From Mesaphorura yosii (taxonomy: Eukaryota; Arthropoda; Collembola; Poduromorpha; Tullbergiidae), in NCBI GenBank assembly GCA_009869945.1, contig WIXG01000345.1, positions 17,485-81,484 on the forward strand: a stretch of 64,000 nucleotides of DNA, given 5' to 3'. The translations under genes and the position numbers were made by a program. Of the stretch, positions 34,578-46,011 are shown one piece after another. The notes beneath the pieces are model-generated. The model was not told the DNA's origin. It made no database searches and saw only the letters and a program-made list of their open reading frames with translations. Every line of letters begins with the position of its first letter. The stretch's first letter is position 1.

Positions 34578-36577
34578 ATGATTCTGTTCGTTTGCTTCAT
34601 ATTTGTGGCCAGTCCACTGCTGTATTACTACTGGCATTTCGCTACTGGCACCACCCGCGTGAAACTCCCACCTGGGCCGACACCTCTGCCCATCCTGGGT
34701 AACATCGGTGTCCTCGCTCGACATCCGCATCGTAAAACTCCGTATGTCATGTTTGAGGACCTGTGCCGCAAGTACGGGCCAATCATGTCCTTGAGGGTTG
34801 GTGCGCAAGAACAAGGTAACTATTCAATTGGCGTTAGCGCTTTTTCGACAAGTTCACAAGACATTTCTCTATTTTAGTTGTCATCGAAGAGTACGAAACC
34901 ATCCGAGAGATTCTGAATAACGAGGTGTGGGTTGATCGTTACTTCGATGAGAGAACAGCTCAGCGATCGTTTGGAGAAGAACTCGGTAAGTGGAGCTGTA
35001 TTTTAATTTTAATCGTCTTAAGTGAACTTTGGCTCATGACCCTGATCCTGATTTTTGTGTGGCTTCCTGCAGGCATTCTTCTGACTAGTGGCGATGTCTG
35101 GAAAGAAATGCGCCGGTTCTCAATCCGTACACTACGTGATTTTGGATTCGGAAAGCAAACCAGCATGAACGACACGATTCAGGAGGAGTTGGCCATCCTG
35201 ATGGCAGATCTCAACTCTCGACTGGCTTTGTCTGAAGCCGAGGCCGATGGCAGTATCATCGCCCCAATGCACCAATTCTTCACAATCTCTATTCTGAACA
35301 TCCTCTGGCAAATGATCGCTGGCTTCCGGTTCTCACATACGGACGCACGAGTGAAACAGCTGCTCGCCCTCATCGATCAGTCCCTGAAAGAAAATTCTGT
35401 TGGCGGATTGAAGCGGTTCTTGTACGGCGCATTTCCATCTCTCAGCCCGCTGTGGACATTTTTTTCTAAAAACATGGAAGTGCGAACCAAGATGACCAAT
35501 ACACTAAACGAGTTCTTGCGAGAGTTTCTGGAAGGGCGGAGAACGGATGGCATGTATCGTGAAGACCAGCGAGACTTCATCGATGTCTTCCTCTCTGAAA
35601 TCGATTCCCACGCAAATGCAGTTCCCGGCAAAGACAATCATTATACGGACGACCAATTTGTCGTGGTGGTCAAGGACCTATTTCTGGCCGGGAGCGAGAC
35701 AACTGCCAACACGACCGAATTCGCAGTTCTTTACATGATGCTGCATCCGGACGTCCAGAAAAGAGTGCAGAGAGAAATCGATCAGGTTGTGGGGCCGAAT
35801 CGAATGCCGACGATGAATGATAAGCCAAGGCAAGCTCAGAATTTTGAATCAGTCGGAGTGTGGTGGTAATTGACCTGACTTTTTGTATAGTTTGCCGTAC
35901 ACTGAAGCGACTTTGCTGGAGATTCAAAGAATGGCGAGTGTGCTGCCGTTAATTGTACGGGCGCCTTGCACGGACACCACGATTGGGAGGTACGAGATCA
36001 AAAAAGTAAGTATAACTGACTACACGAGGGATGATTGATAAGTACGTTGTATTTTTTGAACAAGCGTATCTCATGTAACGGTAAACTTCCTGGACTGAAA
36101 CTGGAAAAATAGAAATCTTAATGGTCCTGTATGCGAAAGTTCTGTTCAATAGAGTCGTACAACCTACTTATCAATCATCCCTCGTATATCCGTTAGCTTA
36201 AGACTGTCAGGAAAGATTTAATGCACTTTTCACAGGGCACAGTTGGGCTCATTAACCTATACAGCATGCACAAGAACCCAGCCACCTTTCCCGACCCATT
36301 CAACTTCAATCCAGAGCGATTCTATGACGCCGGCTCCAATTCAGTTGTGAATGCGCACAGAATCATGCCGTTCGGATCCGGAAAGCGAGTCTGTCTCGGT
36401 GAAGTTCTGGCGAAAACGACTCTCTTCACATACTTCGCAATATTAATGCAGCAGTACTCATTCAGCGTGCCCCCAGTCGAACAAGCTCGGAGTTTGGAAA
36501 GCTTGATGGAACCCGTGCCAGGGTTCACGTTATCACCGAAACCGTATTCAGCTTGCATCAGGAAGAGACTCCTTTAA
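34578..36577 (+). CDS. Cytochrome P450, clan 2 (tandem copy 2)
   Basis: Paralogue of the preceding P450. Exons 34578-34815, 34878-34985, 35073-35829, 35891-36005 and 36236-36577 give 519 residues. Same landmarks: membrane anchor, PPGPTPLPILG hinge, WKEMRRFSIRTLRDFGFG, AGSETT, EIQR, and heme loop PFGSGKRVCLGE with Cys459. It has one intron that copy 1 lacks (35830-35890), with a GC donor (CCAAG/GCAAGC) and TATAG acceptor; splicing it restores PSLPYTEATLLEIQR. The following intron (36006-36235) contains a MITE. The last 140 codons are much closer to copy 1 at the DNA level in one patch (see findings), suggesting gene conversion. Likely a duplicated, possibly diverged, detoxification or hormone enzyme. 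Confidence 0.93.
36023..36186. mobile_element. MITE with mariner-like terminal inverted repeats
   Basis: A 164-base element inside the last intron of P450 copy 2. Inverted ends begin ACGAGGGATGATTGATAAGT and match over about 28 bases with one mismatch (36024-36051 versus 36158-36185). TA dinucleotides flank both ends (36021-36022 and 36187-36188), the target duplication of the Tc1/mariner superfamily. No coding capacity, so it needs a transposase from elsewhere; its ends differ from those of the mariner at 46.3 kb. Confidence 0.8.
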
Positions 36578-37378
36578 TTATAATTGTCTACCCATACAAA
36601 TATCATGAAGAGCCCGTCGGTTAAATTAGGCCAACATTAATTTTGTAAATACACAGCACAGTTACATGCAGAAAGACATTCTTACATTCCTACAGAAAAT
36701 CGTCAGTAACTCTAGCGCTAATAACAACTCTAATTATTAGCGCATCCAGGGGTGTGCTTATGCATTCGCAGTTGTGTGTGTGTTGTCTGTCAACTAAATG
36801 GTTTTGCAGTTTTTGATTCGCTCACACTGCTGTCGATAAAAACGTGTTGATTTTCGAGCTGTTTTCCATGTTACAAACTGCAGCAGCTGCTTAACGCCGA
36901 CATGATAATGTACATTCAGAAGCGTCGATGACACACAGAAATATGGCATGAAGCGACCGCAACTGCTAATGCTATTGAGCTTGCATAAATTCCGGCATGA
37001 CATTTTCGCAATACATCTGCCATTACGTGCTTGACCCCACTCTCAATCTGGACTGGACCTCCTTTGACAACATGCAGCTGACCTCATTAGTAGTCGTATA
37101 GTTGAACCCCTATGCCGTTCTTGATTATTTTTGAGATCTTCCGTCCTCTAGATTTCGTAATGGAGACACATGACGTCATGCCGAATGTTCCTTCTCAGAA
37201 ATTCCCGAACAACATTTGGGCGGCTTGAATGATTAATGAGGCTTGACTTGAAGAAATGAGGTTTCATTTTCCTAAAATCCTTCTTCTAGTTTAGTTCGTT
37301 TGCATCTACTTTGACTACAATTTGAATTTGGCGAGTCAGGCTGCACTGATCAACAGATCAACATTTCAAGATATCAAG
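36578..37378. other. Intergenic
   Basis: About 800 bases without a supportable gene; lies upstream of the chemoreceptor. Confidence 0.45.
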
Positions 37379-38626
37379 ATGACGATTTCGAAAACATCTT
37401 TCAAATACTCATACCAGGCGTACGACGCCTTGCACTACTTGTTCTGGGTTTGGCCACTAAAACTCGTCTACAACAAACGAGACGGGTACCACTACGAAAT
37501 GGCTAAGAGGACGTTCTACTTCATGAAATTCGTCACGATCGTCAATATTCTCCTGCGTATCATCACGAGCGGGTTCAACATCGCGGTTCCACTGCTAGCG
37601 AACGAAGTACAGTACGCGCCGCTCCTTGTGGGAATCGTAAGGTCAGGCGTAAATTCGATGGTGATCCTGTTCCTGGTCCTAGCTTGTATCAAATCAGAAT
37701 TAATGAACACGGTCGCCTACATGAATGGCAGATACAAGTTCAACCGACAACTCGGTGAGTCCTCCGTCTTTTCTTTCCTATCTTTTAATGAGTAAGCACA
37801 TTAGCGTTAATGCCATTTGTGAAATACAGCTGCTCACTTCGAACGGCCGGAATTCGTCGAGCGAGATGGGCTTGAATGGACGCTGTATTCCATAAAAGCG
37901 GTGTTTACAACTGTCATGATTTTGACTCCAATTTCAATGCTGACTGCGTCTTCTGGCTCGTACGCGGCAAGGAAATTTGCGCTGGACATCATCGAACGGT
38001 TCACAGGCCTGCGATTCATTCCATCTGTGCTGTTCTTTGTTGGAGGAGTCCACATGTACGCGCTGGACTTTCTACTCGTCGCGGTGACGATCATGAACAT
38101 CCTCATAGGTGCAAATTTCATGCAGAAATGGCTGTGGATTCACTGTGAAACGGAGCAGGACACAGAGCAGGATCGGCGACGCCAAATACTGTACAGAGCC
38201 CACCAGCTGTGGTCGCTCTTCCTCAGGGATTGGCTGGGGCCATTGATGCCGATGTTCCTTGGAGGTGCATGCTGCGTGACCATATTTGCGTTCACCGGAG
38301 TAATAAAATTCTATCGGACTCTGGGCCCTGCACTGTCACTCTTCGTGGGTTTAGGCGGGGTCGGAGCTTTGATGGTGCAAAAGGTGGCGATTGGACTGGC
38401 CAACAGCTTCAGCGATGCTTCACATGAGTACGTCAACGCGGGGAGAAAAAGAGCTGAGGCTGAGGAGACGCGAAGTCTGCTGAATGCCAAGTTTTACCGA
38501 TCATGCCAGCTAATCCAATGGAATATTGCGGTGGTTCCCGTATCTCATACCCTCTTTGCGGAAATTCTCGATAAAGTTGTGGTGGGAAATGTGTTGGATC
38601 TGTTGCTCATGTTAGATAGCAGCTAA
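37379..38626 (+). CDS. Seven-TM chemosensory (gustatory-like) receptor
   Basis: Two exons, 37379-37754 and 37830-38626, join at CTCG/GTGAGT and ATACAG to give 390 residues. About seven hydrophobic segments are visible, including FYFMKFVTIVNILLRIITSGFNIAV, SGVNSMVILFLVLACI, FTTVMILTPISMLTAS, FIPSVLFFVGGVHMYALDFLLVAVTIMNILIGA and GPLMPMFLGGACCVTIFAF. A long hydrophilic loop (CETEQDTEQDRRRQILYRAHQLWSLF) and a C-terminal helix after a KFYRSCQ-like word are as in divergent arthropod odorant/gustatory receptors. It likely forms a ligand-gated cation channel in sensory neurons. No exact subfamily recognised; the start is the first ATG in frame. Confidence 0.6.
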
Positions 38627-39472
38627 TTTGGCAGGAATGTGATTGCGTGACATGCGTGAAGGTGACTCCAGGCTGGCTTAGTCGAACTAGATACTGGCAG
38701 TAGTAGGTAATGATAATACTGTTAAAGTGAGTAATTACGGATCCGGAATTTTTTCTCTGTATTTGGATTAATTCGGTCTTAGATTTGTCGGTTAGATCAG
38801 AATCAAATACATACAATAATTATAAAGACTTGAGCTTGAACAGGTATCGCTTGACTGTTATATTCTTCATGCAGCTTGAGCCTTCGTCTATTTCTCATTT
38901 CGCTCAGTGTTCACTAATATTTCAATAGTAATTTTAGAACCATCATTTCCATGTTTTCGAGTCAATCGTAAGGGAAAAGTACATTCTCAAGAAACTCCAC
39001 ATCAACTTGCTCGAAGACCCATCCATTTGCTGTTGCCCACAAAATCGGCTGGGAACCATTTCTCGATGAAACTGCTCGGCATTAACGATACGACATTCTT
39101 TGGGCCTTTCTCCCGTCATGGTCATGCTCATGTACACATAGAGTGAGAAAAGAACTTGGTTAATTCTTTAAGTTATGACGAGTGAAACCATCCACTTTTC
39201 CTATCCTAACGCTTGAAGCACACAATTGGCGAGTTTTCGCATTTGTTTTTCTCTTGCGTGTTTACAAAGTAAATAGTTCAAATCATTTTGGAACTCGTCC
39301 TAATCCCCAGACACCCTACACCTCTGAAGTCACTCTCTTCTCTTCCAACAAAAAATTCCAAATCGCAACCGCCACGTCAGGCAATTGATAACAGTAACAG
39401 CCAACTGTCGTTTCAAGGGCAGTAGGTTATTTTATTTGGAATTCGAGCATCAAACTGGAGCAGCAAAGCAGC
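38627..39472. other. Intergenic
   Basis: About 850 bases with no convincing exon; precedes the ionotropic-receptor-like gene. Confidence 0.4.
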
Positions 39473-41815
39473 ATGACTCACTTAACGTTAATCTTGTTCG
39501 TGCTGGTCTTTGCATTAGCCTCCCTGGGCATGCGGCTTGTTTCTTGTTACCAGCAGCAGCAGCTGGCGATCACGGACACAGTTTCTTCACCAGTTCAGCA
39601 ACTATTCAGCAGAATTTACGCAGATTCCTGTCACGTGACTCTGCTTGGAAAGTATGATTCTAACTTTGAAGAAGAGAGGATTGGCCGATTTCCGTTCGTC
39701 ATTCATCAGCACTGTGCACCCGTCACACTGATAACGTCGTGCCACGACACAAATGTGAAGTCGACGGCGTGTGAAGCTCTGATGACCAAAATAGATGCCA
39801 GTTCGGTGTTGTGGACAAGGCACACCAAATGCAGTGTTTATGTCGTGTCTTTCATCGCCAAGTTCCAAGGCGAGGATGCTCAAGTAATTCAAGTTCAAAG
39901 GCGCAAATTGCTATCAAGAATTCAGTATTTCACGTACCAAAGAATTCTGCGAGAAGGAAATCCGACACTGACCATTTTCATACCTGACGAAGGAGGCAGC
40001 GACAATGACAGGAGTCAGTCGTATCAATTAGTTCTGCTAGTTGAAGGATTTTACTCCACAAGCGTAGAGTTTGAAACGCGGCGAAAAAGAAAAGAGCACG
40101 GCAATGAAACGCGTGTGAACTTGGTCGCTTCACATCCGGTCCGGATCCAGCCTATCGACCCCACACTGCTGGCGGACGCAGACTTTTGGACGAAGCTAGA
40201 CAGACTTTGGTACTCCGCTCACGCCAACAGACAACAATATCCTTCGGCGACCCGCCTCAACGCCTTGCGTCTGTCCCAGACGATGTTTGGAGGCAACCCA
40301 GAAGTCTTCTGCATGGCCCGAGTGTGGAAGCAGTATCCCAGAATCTCGCAGCATGACTGCTTACAAGTCCAGCTGCTGGTGAAGTTCAATTTCACGTCCG
40401 TGAATGCGTGGTCAGTGTCTGCTAATATCAACCACGTCTTGGGCACCCTCAGTTACGGCGATCTCTTCCTACCACGACCTAAAAGTGTCGTTGACATCGT
40501 TAGCCGTTTGGAAGCTATAGTGTCGTTGGAGATCACTCCATTCACATTTATTCTGGTTGTGGATCGAGAATTCATTTCTGATACGAACATGGCGGCACTA
40601 TTCACATCGATGGATTCGGGCACCTGGGCTATGACGGCCATCTCCACGTTTTCAGTGACAGCAATTGCGTTACTCCTTCGTCGTGCTCCAAATTCGGACC
40701 CTGACAAACTCGCCAAACTCGACTGGTTTGCTATTCAGGCGTTGTCAATGATTGAGTCCTTATCGGTTCAAGGCATTCGAATCTGCATGCAAACAAGGCT
40801 CCTGTTCCGCGTCGTGTTCGGTGCCTGGCTCCTGGCTGCGCTCGTCATCTCGAACGGATACTCTGGAATTCTGTCTACGCTAATGACAAAGCAAGTGATT
40901 CCCGTGTTCCCTGTCAGCCTGCAGGAGCTCGCGGGCAGTTCGGTTCCAATATTCTCGCTCTCCGCACAACAAACGCACCTTCAAAATGCCACAGCCTGGA
41001 TTTCTATGAACCAAGAAACCGAATGGGAGACGCAACCTTGCCAGATTTGCTCGCGTATTCTCGCCAGAACAAAATACGTTGCTCCAGGAAAGCACCTGAC
41101 AGTATTCTTGGGCGGTGCATTCCACGAATTTCGCCAGGCGGTGGTTAAAGGAGAGACAATCCGGACTAATGGCCACGGAGATCAGTCGATTCCGAAGAAT
41201 TTCGCACTTTTGGAGGGTTCTACAGCACAGATATCACTGAACTTCATTAAAGAGACGCTCGAGAGAGAAAAACTCGTCGTTCACCACGGACCAGCCAGCC
41301 CCTTCATTTTCGTAAAGAAGATAAGCTTCTCGGGCAATTACATTTACCGTCTTGCCAAGCGAGTTACGCAAGCACTGATCGAGTCGGGACTGTACCTCAA
41401 ATGGCAGGAAATTAGCGACTTTCTTAACCAAGTCGGAATACAGTCGTACAAGCAATTATACTACCCGGACACCGGAAATGGTGGAAACGTGCAGAAACTA
41501 ATATTTGACCTGCCTCCGCACAACCAGCTGCCAAAGAAAGGATCTCTCGATATTCTGCGAACCCCTTTCACTCTCTTCGCCATACTGATCTCAACCTCGA
41601 CGCTTGTGTTCTTCGCAGAAATATTTCCGGTCCTAAGATGTAGACTTCATATCGTGACTTTCCAGCAACACTTGCGCGATTTTTATCGTGCGGTGAATGC
41701 AAAAATTCGGCAGATTTGTGTGTTTTGTCGACATAAGTTCCAGGAATTTGCGCTCAGATTTTCATTAGGTGTTGTTAATCTCATTCTTAAGGTACGAAGA
41801 ATTCTGAGTATGTGA
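39473..41815 (+). CDS. Divergent ionotropic receptor-like protein
   Basis: Single-exon gene of 780 residues. Residues 1-25 act as signal peptide (LTLILFVLVFALASLG). A long extracellular region follows, with no canonical ligand-binding lobe motifs. The first membrane helix is at about 382-400 (AMTAISTFSVTAIALLLR), a hydrophobic re-entrant pore segment lies between, and a second helix at about 445-470 (LLFRVVFGAWLLAALVISNGYSGILSTLMT) carries the SGxLSxLM-like ending typical of glutamate-receptor TM3. A second ligand-binding half follows, then a last helix (TLFAILISTSTLVFFAEIF) and a basic tail. This topology fits the insect-type IR family. It lacks the Arg-Asp/Glu glutamate-binding residues as far as can be judged, as in other divergent IRs. 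Probable chemosensory channel. Confidence 0.65.
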   Translation: MTHLTLILFVLVFALASLGMRLVSCYQQQQLAITDTVSSPVQQLFSRIYADSCHVTLLGKYDSNFEEERIGRFPFVIHQHCAPVTLITSCHDTNVKSTACEALMTKIDASSVLWTRHTKCSVYVVSFIAKFQGEDAQVIQVQRRKLLSRIQYFTYQRILREGNPTLTIFIPDEGGSDNDRSQSYQLVLLVEGFYSTSVEFETRRKRKEHGNETRVNLVASHPVRIQPIDPTLLADADFWTKLDRLWYSAHANRQQYPSATRLNALRLSQTMFGGNPEVFCMARVWKQYPRISQHDCLQVQLLVKFNFTSVNAWSVSANINHVLGTLSYGDLFLPRPKSVVDIVSRLEAIVSLEITPFTFILVVDREFISDTNMAALFTSMDSGTWAMTAISTFSVTAIALLLRRAPNSDPDKLAKLDWFAIQALSMIESLSVQGIRICMQTRLLFRVVFGAWLLAALVISNGYSGILSTLMTKQVIPVFPVSLQELAGSSVPIFSLSAQQTHLQNATAWISMNQETEWETQPCQICSRILARTKYVAPGKHLTVFLGGAFHEFRQAVVKGETIRTNGHGDQSIPKNFALLEGSTAQISLNFIKETLEREKLVVHHGPASPFIFVKKISFSGNYIYRLAKRVTQALIESGLYLKWQEISDFLNQVGIQSYKQLYYPDTGNGGNVQKLIFDLPPHNQLPKKGSLDILRTPFTLFAILISTSTLVFFAEIFPVLRCRLHIVTFQQHLRDFYRAVNAKIRQICVFCRHKFQEFALRFSLGVVNLILKVRRILSM

Positions 41816-42480
41816 AAGTTAGCTTAGGAAGCTTAGTTTAGTGAGTTAAGCAATCTCAGCTCATGATTTTCTAAGGTTTCACGTATCATGTCACGCAATT
41901 TATTGGGGAAATAAAATATTCATTGCTTCGAAATATCCGTGACACAGTGACATTGTTCCTTAGTCTGAAAGAAATTACGTGCTAGCGTCAAACCAATTTT
42001 TTTGCTTCTTAGCTTTATTTATTTAGTTTATTTATGTTGAATTGGTTAATGGCCATGGCATAACTTTGGTCAGTTGACTTTTAAATTGGATTGCTTGTCA
42101 TGACAGCGAGCGAATACCGACGACGGCAGGCTGTAATTATTGTTGTTTACTGGTATGAGAAATGCTTCTTCAAATAAGGAATTCAGTGGAATTTTAGAAT
42201 GCTGGTGCTGGGCTAGTAGTTAACGTTTCCTGTTTCCTCCTTCTCCCGTGGTATTTCGCAGGAAATCGAAGGCCAACCGACACATTTATTGCTTTCTTTA
42301 TTATCTTACTAGAGCACCAAGTTTTCAGTTTTCACTATTACAGTATTACGATTTTGTATCTTACAGTGAATAAGCACGTTACATCGAATTTTCTATTCTA
42401 ATGGCAAGATCAGATTTGTACATGGATAAATACATGCGATAATCTCATTTTTTACTCAATCAGTCTGTCTCTCAGTGATT
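41816..42480. other. Intergenic
   Basis: About 660 bases between the IR-like gene and the convergent EB-type gene. AATAAA near 41911 (plus strand) likely ends the IR-like transcript. No other gene. Confidence 0.45.
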
Positions 42481-43182
42481 TTATTGTCTTCGACCAACGT
42501 ACGAGCCGCATACTCCTGACACAATAAAAATCACCGCAAGCATAAAGAAAGGAACTAACTTGTAAGCAATTGGAATAGATCTGGGAAGAGGCGGCGACTT
42601 GGCAGCGCATTCACCCTGCTGGAGAGGAAGCAGCCCAACACCACCATTGTCATTTCCCTCGCTTTTACGCATGCAAAAATGGTTCGTATCTACGAGTTCG
42701 CATTCTTCATTGTAGAAGCAGGGCTCTTTAAGCTGCTTGGCCTGTCCACACACAAACTGGCCCCCGCCGTAGTCGATTTCAATGATTTGGTACCCATCCT
42801 TAGCTCTGCACGTGCACCTTTTGTTTACGCACTTCGCCTTCGCCTTCTCTTCGCTGTCAAGGACGCCAATGAGTTGATAACACTGTCGATCAATGACGCA
42901 TTCATCCTTAAGGTCTTTGGCGTCCGGATAGCATTTGGAGGCGGGCAGGCGGGATGGAGAAAACCCGGATGCGCACTGGCATCTGGGCTGGTCTCCTTCA
43001 ACACTGGCGCACTGTGCATTCTCCGTTTCGCAATTCCCTCTCGAACCGTCGCCGTCGGGTAGGCATTTCTCGGTCAGCAGAGGTTTTTTCTTGGTCGTAG
43101 CAGTAGCTTGGTTTGTGAAGAGCGTCAGCAGGAGTAGAACCCATAAACAATTACAGTTACCCAAGGCGGCGATGAACAACAT
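42481..43182 (-). CDS. EB-type cysteine-rich single-pass membrane protein
   Basis: Single-exon gene of 233 residues. Residues 1-28 form the signal peptide (LWVLLLLTLFTNQATA). The ectodomain has about 20 cysteines in EB-module style spacing (KCLPDGDGSRGNC, CASVEGDQPRCQCASGF, CVIDRQC, CVNKRCTCRAKDGYQ, CGQAKQLKEPCFYNEEC). A helix at about 208-228 (LVPFFMLAVIFIVSGVCGSYV) anchors it, with a cytosolic tail of only about five residues. It is a distant relative of the EB receptors at 48-55 kb by architecture, without their signature words (QHPDP, CEDV). Likely a cell-surface binding protein; ligand unknown. Confidence 0.65.
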   Translation of the reverse strand: MLFIAALGNCNCLWVLLLLTLFTNQATATTKKKPLLTEKCLPDGDGSRGNCETENAQCASVEGDQPRCQCASGFSPSRLPASKCYPDAKDLKDECVIDRQCYQLIGVLDSEEKAKAKCVNKRCTCRAKDGYQIIEIDYGGGQFVCGQAKQLKEPCFYNEECELVDTNHFCMRKSEGNDNGGVGLLPLQQGECAAKSPPLPRSIPIAYKLVPFFMLAVIFIVSGVCGSYVGRRQ

Positions 43183-44645
43183 CGTGAAATTTTGACCATG
43201 AAAACTAGCTGAATTGAAGAAAAATCCACATGAATCTGATTAAACTGTGCTTCGAAAAATTACCGGAAATTATTATTCTGTGTTCTTACCTTCGCATGGA
43301 TTTTGTCAAAAGTCTCGTCAATTCACTTCAGTCTCGAACGCAGAAAGCAAATTAATCGAGATCACCTCAAACGTTTGAGTTCGAAATATTCACAGCACGC
43401 ACGATTGGATGTTGATGATGCAACTGAGGTTACTGCACTACCGTAGAGCTGATAAGTGACCAATATATACATGTGCTTGCCTGTCACAGTCACAGTTGTG
43501 CTGTTGTCGTGTTACATTACGCCAGTGCCCTGCCTACGTGAGAGAGCAGTAAATACCGACGGACGAAAGGGTCGACGGCCAATGAGAAGAAATGAATGAA
43601 TGAAAAATGGTGAATGAGGCTTCGTGGCTACTAGCATCTGCCACCTGCTATTAACCCGCTATTACGTAAAGCACAGCAATAAATAAGCACATGAAGATTG
43701 CTAGTAACGATTCTTGTAACAGTAACAGTAGCAGTATAATTGTACCAATCAATGACAGAATTCGCAGAATTCCGAACTCAGTCCACCTTTCTCGTTCCAA
43801 CACCCAATGCGCAAAATGCACTGTGCTCCCTTCCAAAATTCCTGTGCACAAGCTCAAATTTGATAAAAGCATCGAAAGCTGATAAATACGATAAAGGTTT
43901 ACGAGTGTCCTGTCGTATCAGTGAGAGCGAGATACGAGGGTACATAAAAATGACACTGATTCATTCTTGATTCATGAGAATTGGTTACTTATAGGGCAGA
44001 GCGATTTACGGGGAATAATTAAACGGGACGAGCACAATTTGGGGAAGTGTACTACTATGGCAATGCGCAATGAGAAGATTGATGCTCGTGCCGTACGATT
44101 TCGATCATTGCCCGAGAGTCAAGCCTCACGTACGGCCGATCAAGCCATTTCGTTTTCGTTTGCGCATTTCAGTAGAATATCAAATTGCACTCACAGTTTT
44201 CAATTATAAACTTGTATTTAGGTCAGGCACGTGGTCACTAAAAGGTTAGAGCTAAGTGCAATATTCTCTAAATGAAATGGAGAGTTTGCAATCTAAACCT
44301 ATCTACTTTTGAATGTATTGCTTGAGTTTGCGAAGTTCAAAGTTTGGGGTTTCTTAGGGTCCCTTGCTTTCACTTCAGTTTTATTCTAAATGGTAAATGG
44401 CAAATTCTTGTTCCACAGTCCTTACACAATTGTACATTATCGTTAGTTGCTTGCTCTTTAAAGATCAACTATCATTTTGTTGTAACTCCCTTGCGGAACA
44501 AAATGCAGAGTTTAGTGGAGACGAGACTATTGTGAATGGATTCATCGTTTTCTGACTTCCTTAGAGAACGCACGCGAAGAGAAAGCTTCTTGTCAAGTTA
44601 GCCCGCTTAGCATAGCAGTCGTTGACCATGTAGACAACTGTTAAA
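43183..44645. other. Intergenic, no gene seen
   Basis: About 1.5 kb. Short frames only. Upstream regions of the EB-type gene (minus) and the second chemoreceptor (plus). Confidence 0.4.
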
Positions 44646-46011
44646 ATGCATCGCTTGTTCGAAGATGAGACAATCAACGTGTTGCACAGAGCCCTGGCAA
44701 TTACAAAACGAACGGCTGGACTCACGTTCGTCATGAACCCAAGGCTTCGACGTGTACGAACGATAAAGTCTCGAAGGTTCCGTCTGCAGTACAAAATTAA
44801 TTCAGTACTCCTTCACGGGGCGTATGTACAAATCGCGATCTTTCTGCACGCGTCCACGAAACTCAGCAGGCGAAAGGAGATCCCCGATTCGTTTTGGTTA
44901 TTTTGGGTGCTCCTCTTTCTCGTACATTCTGCTCTACTCCACTTTGATTACATCGCGTGGGCGCATGGACCAGAATTGGCTTCGGTAGTGAATTCAACTC
45001 TACGGCTCTCCGACATATTTGACGGTAAGTCACAAAACCAGTTTATAATTGAAAGCCATTAATCTTTAAGTGTACGAAAATAATTTTCCGCTACCAGAAC
45101 GCTATGGAGCCACGTGGACAGAGGAGGAGAAAGAGGAAGACCGCCAAAGTGGAAAGAAGCTGCGTGGTATTTTGAATTTTATTCACCGAGCAGTCAAGCG
45201 CTATGTCCAGCCCATCGCTTGCGTAATATTGCCCATTCTGTACTGGCACGAAATACTACTCATGACGATTGAGATGGCAAAACCCCTGGAGTGGCTGGTA
45301 GGAGTAAAGTTTCCAATCTGGCTGATTGTGTCTGTGATCCTGCTCGGTATTCCCATCTACGAATACTTGATGATCTGCCTCATTTGGCGTGTGAATACTG
45401 CCTTCATTCTTCTGACCACAATGGCTTGGTACGTGGATTACACATTCAAGCATAAAATCGGGTGAGTTGGACCATTCTAAACCAACTAAACGTACAGTTA
45501 GTCATACATCAGATTCTTTTTTAGTTTCCCGGCCGGAAGACTGGACCCTAAACGATTGGACCACCCTCGAAATGGAATGCTCATCCATAAAATGATGTAC
45601 ATCGCAGTTCAGCTTTTGCTGGACGCAGTGAGGCAGTTCAACTTTGTTCTCGTGGTTCTCGTCCTCCTCAGTTGTTCCTTTCTTCTCGCATTTACGGCCG
45701 GATACAAGGGACCAATTGCGGAAAGGCTGCTCTCTCTTGTCGGGTTCGGGAACTCTTGCTGGTACTTTTGCTTCATGTGTCAGTGCGTGGGTACGAGCTA
45801 CAGGCAGAGTGCTGACACGCTTAATACTTGGCGACGCAAATACATCAATCAGAAGGGCCTCGGAACGCCCATTGACAGGAAAGTTCTGCGTTCATTGTTA
45901 ACAATCCGAGTCTATGCTGGGCACGTTTTCTTTTTCAACGAGAGGTCCGTGCTTAACCTCTGTCATCGTATCATCGAAAATAGCGTCACCCTCCTCTGCA
46001 TATTTAAGTGA
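44646..46011 (+). CDS. Seven-TM chemosensory (gustatory-like) receptor 2
   Basis: Three exons, 44646-45024, 45071-45461 and 45525-46011, all GT-AG and in frame, giving 418 residues. Hydrophobic segments include SVLLHGAYVQIAIFLHAS, FWLFWVLLFLVHSALLHFDYI, YVQPIACVILPILYWHEILLMTI, IWLIVSVILLGIPIYEYLMICLIW and LVVLVLLSCSFLLAFTAG, with a basic loop (DTLNTWRRKYINQKG) before the last helix. A glycosylation site (NST) sits in an extracellular loop. The C-terminus ends abruptly after SVTLLCIFK in the position where gustatory receptors have their TM7. It is diverged from the 37.4-kb receptor but similar in size and topology. Confidence 0.6.

Noticed and set aside
37322..37378. Upstream start for the 37.4-kb chemoreceptor
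   Set aside because: The codon at 37322 is TTG; the first ATG in frame is at 37379.
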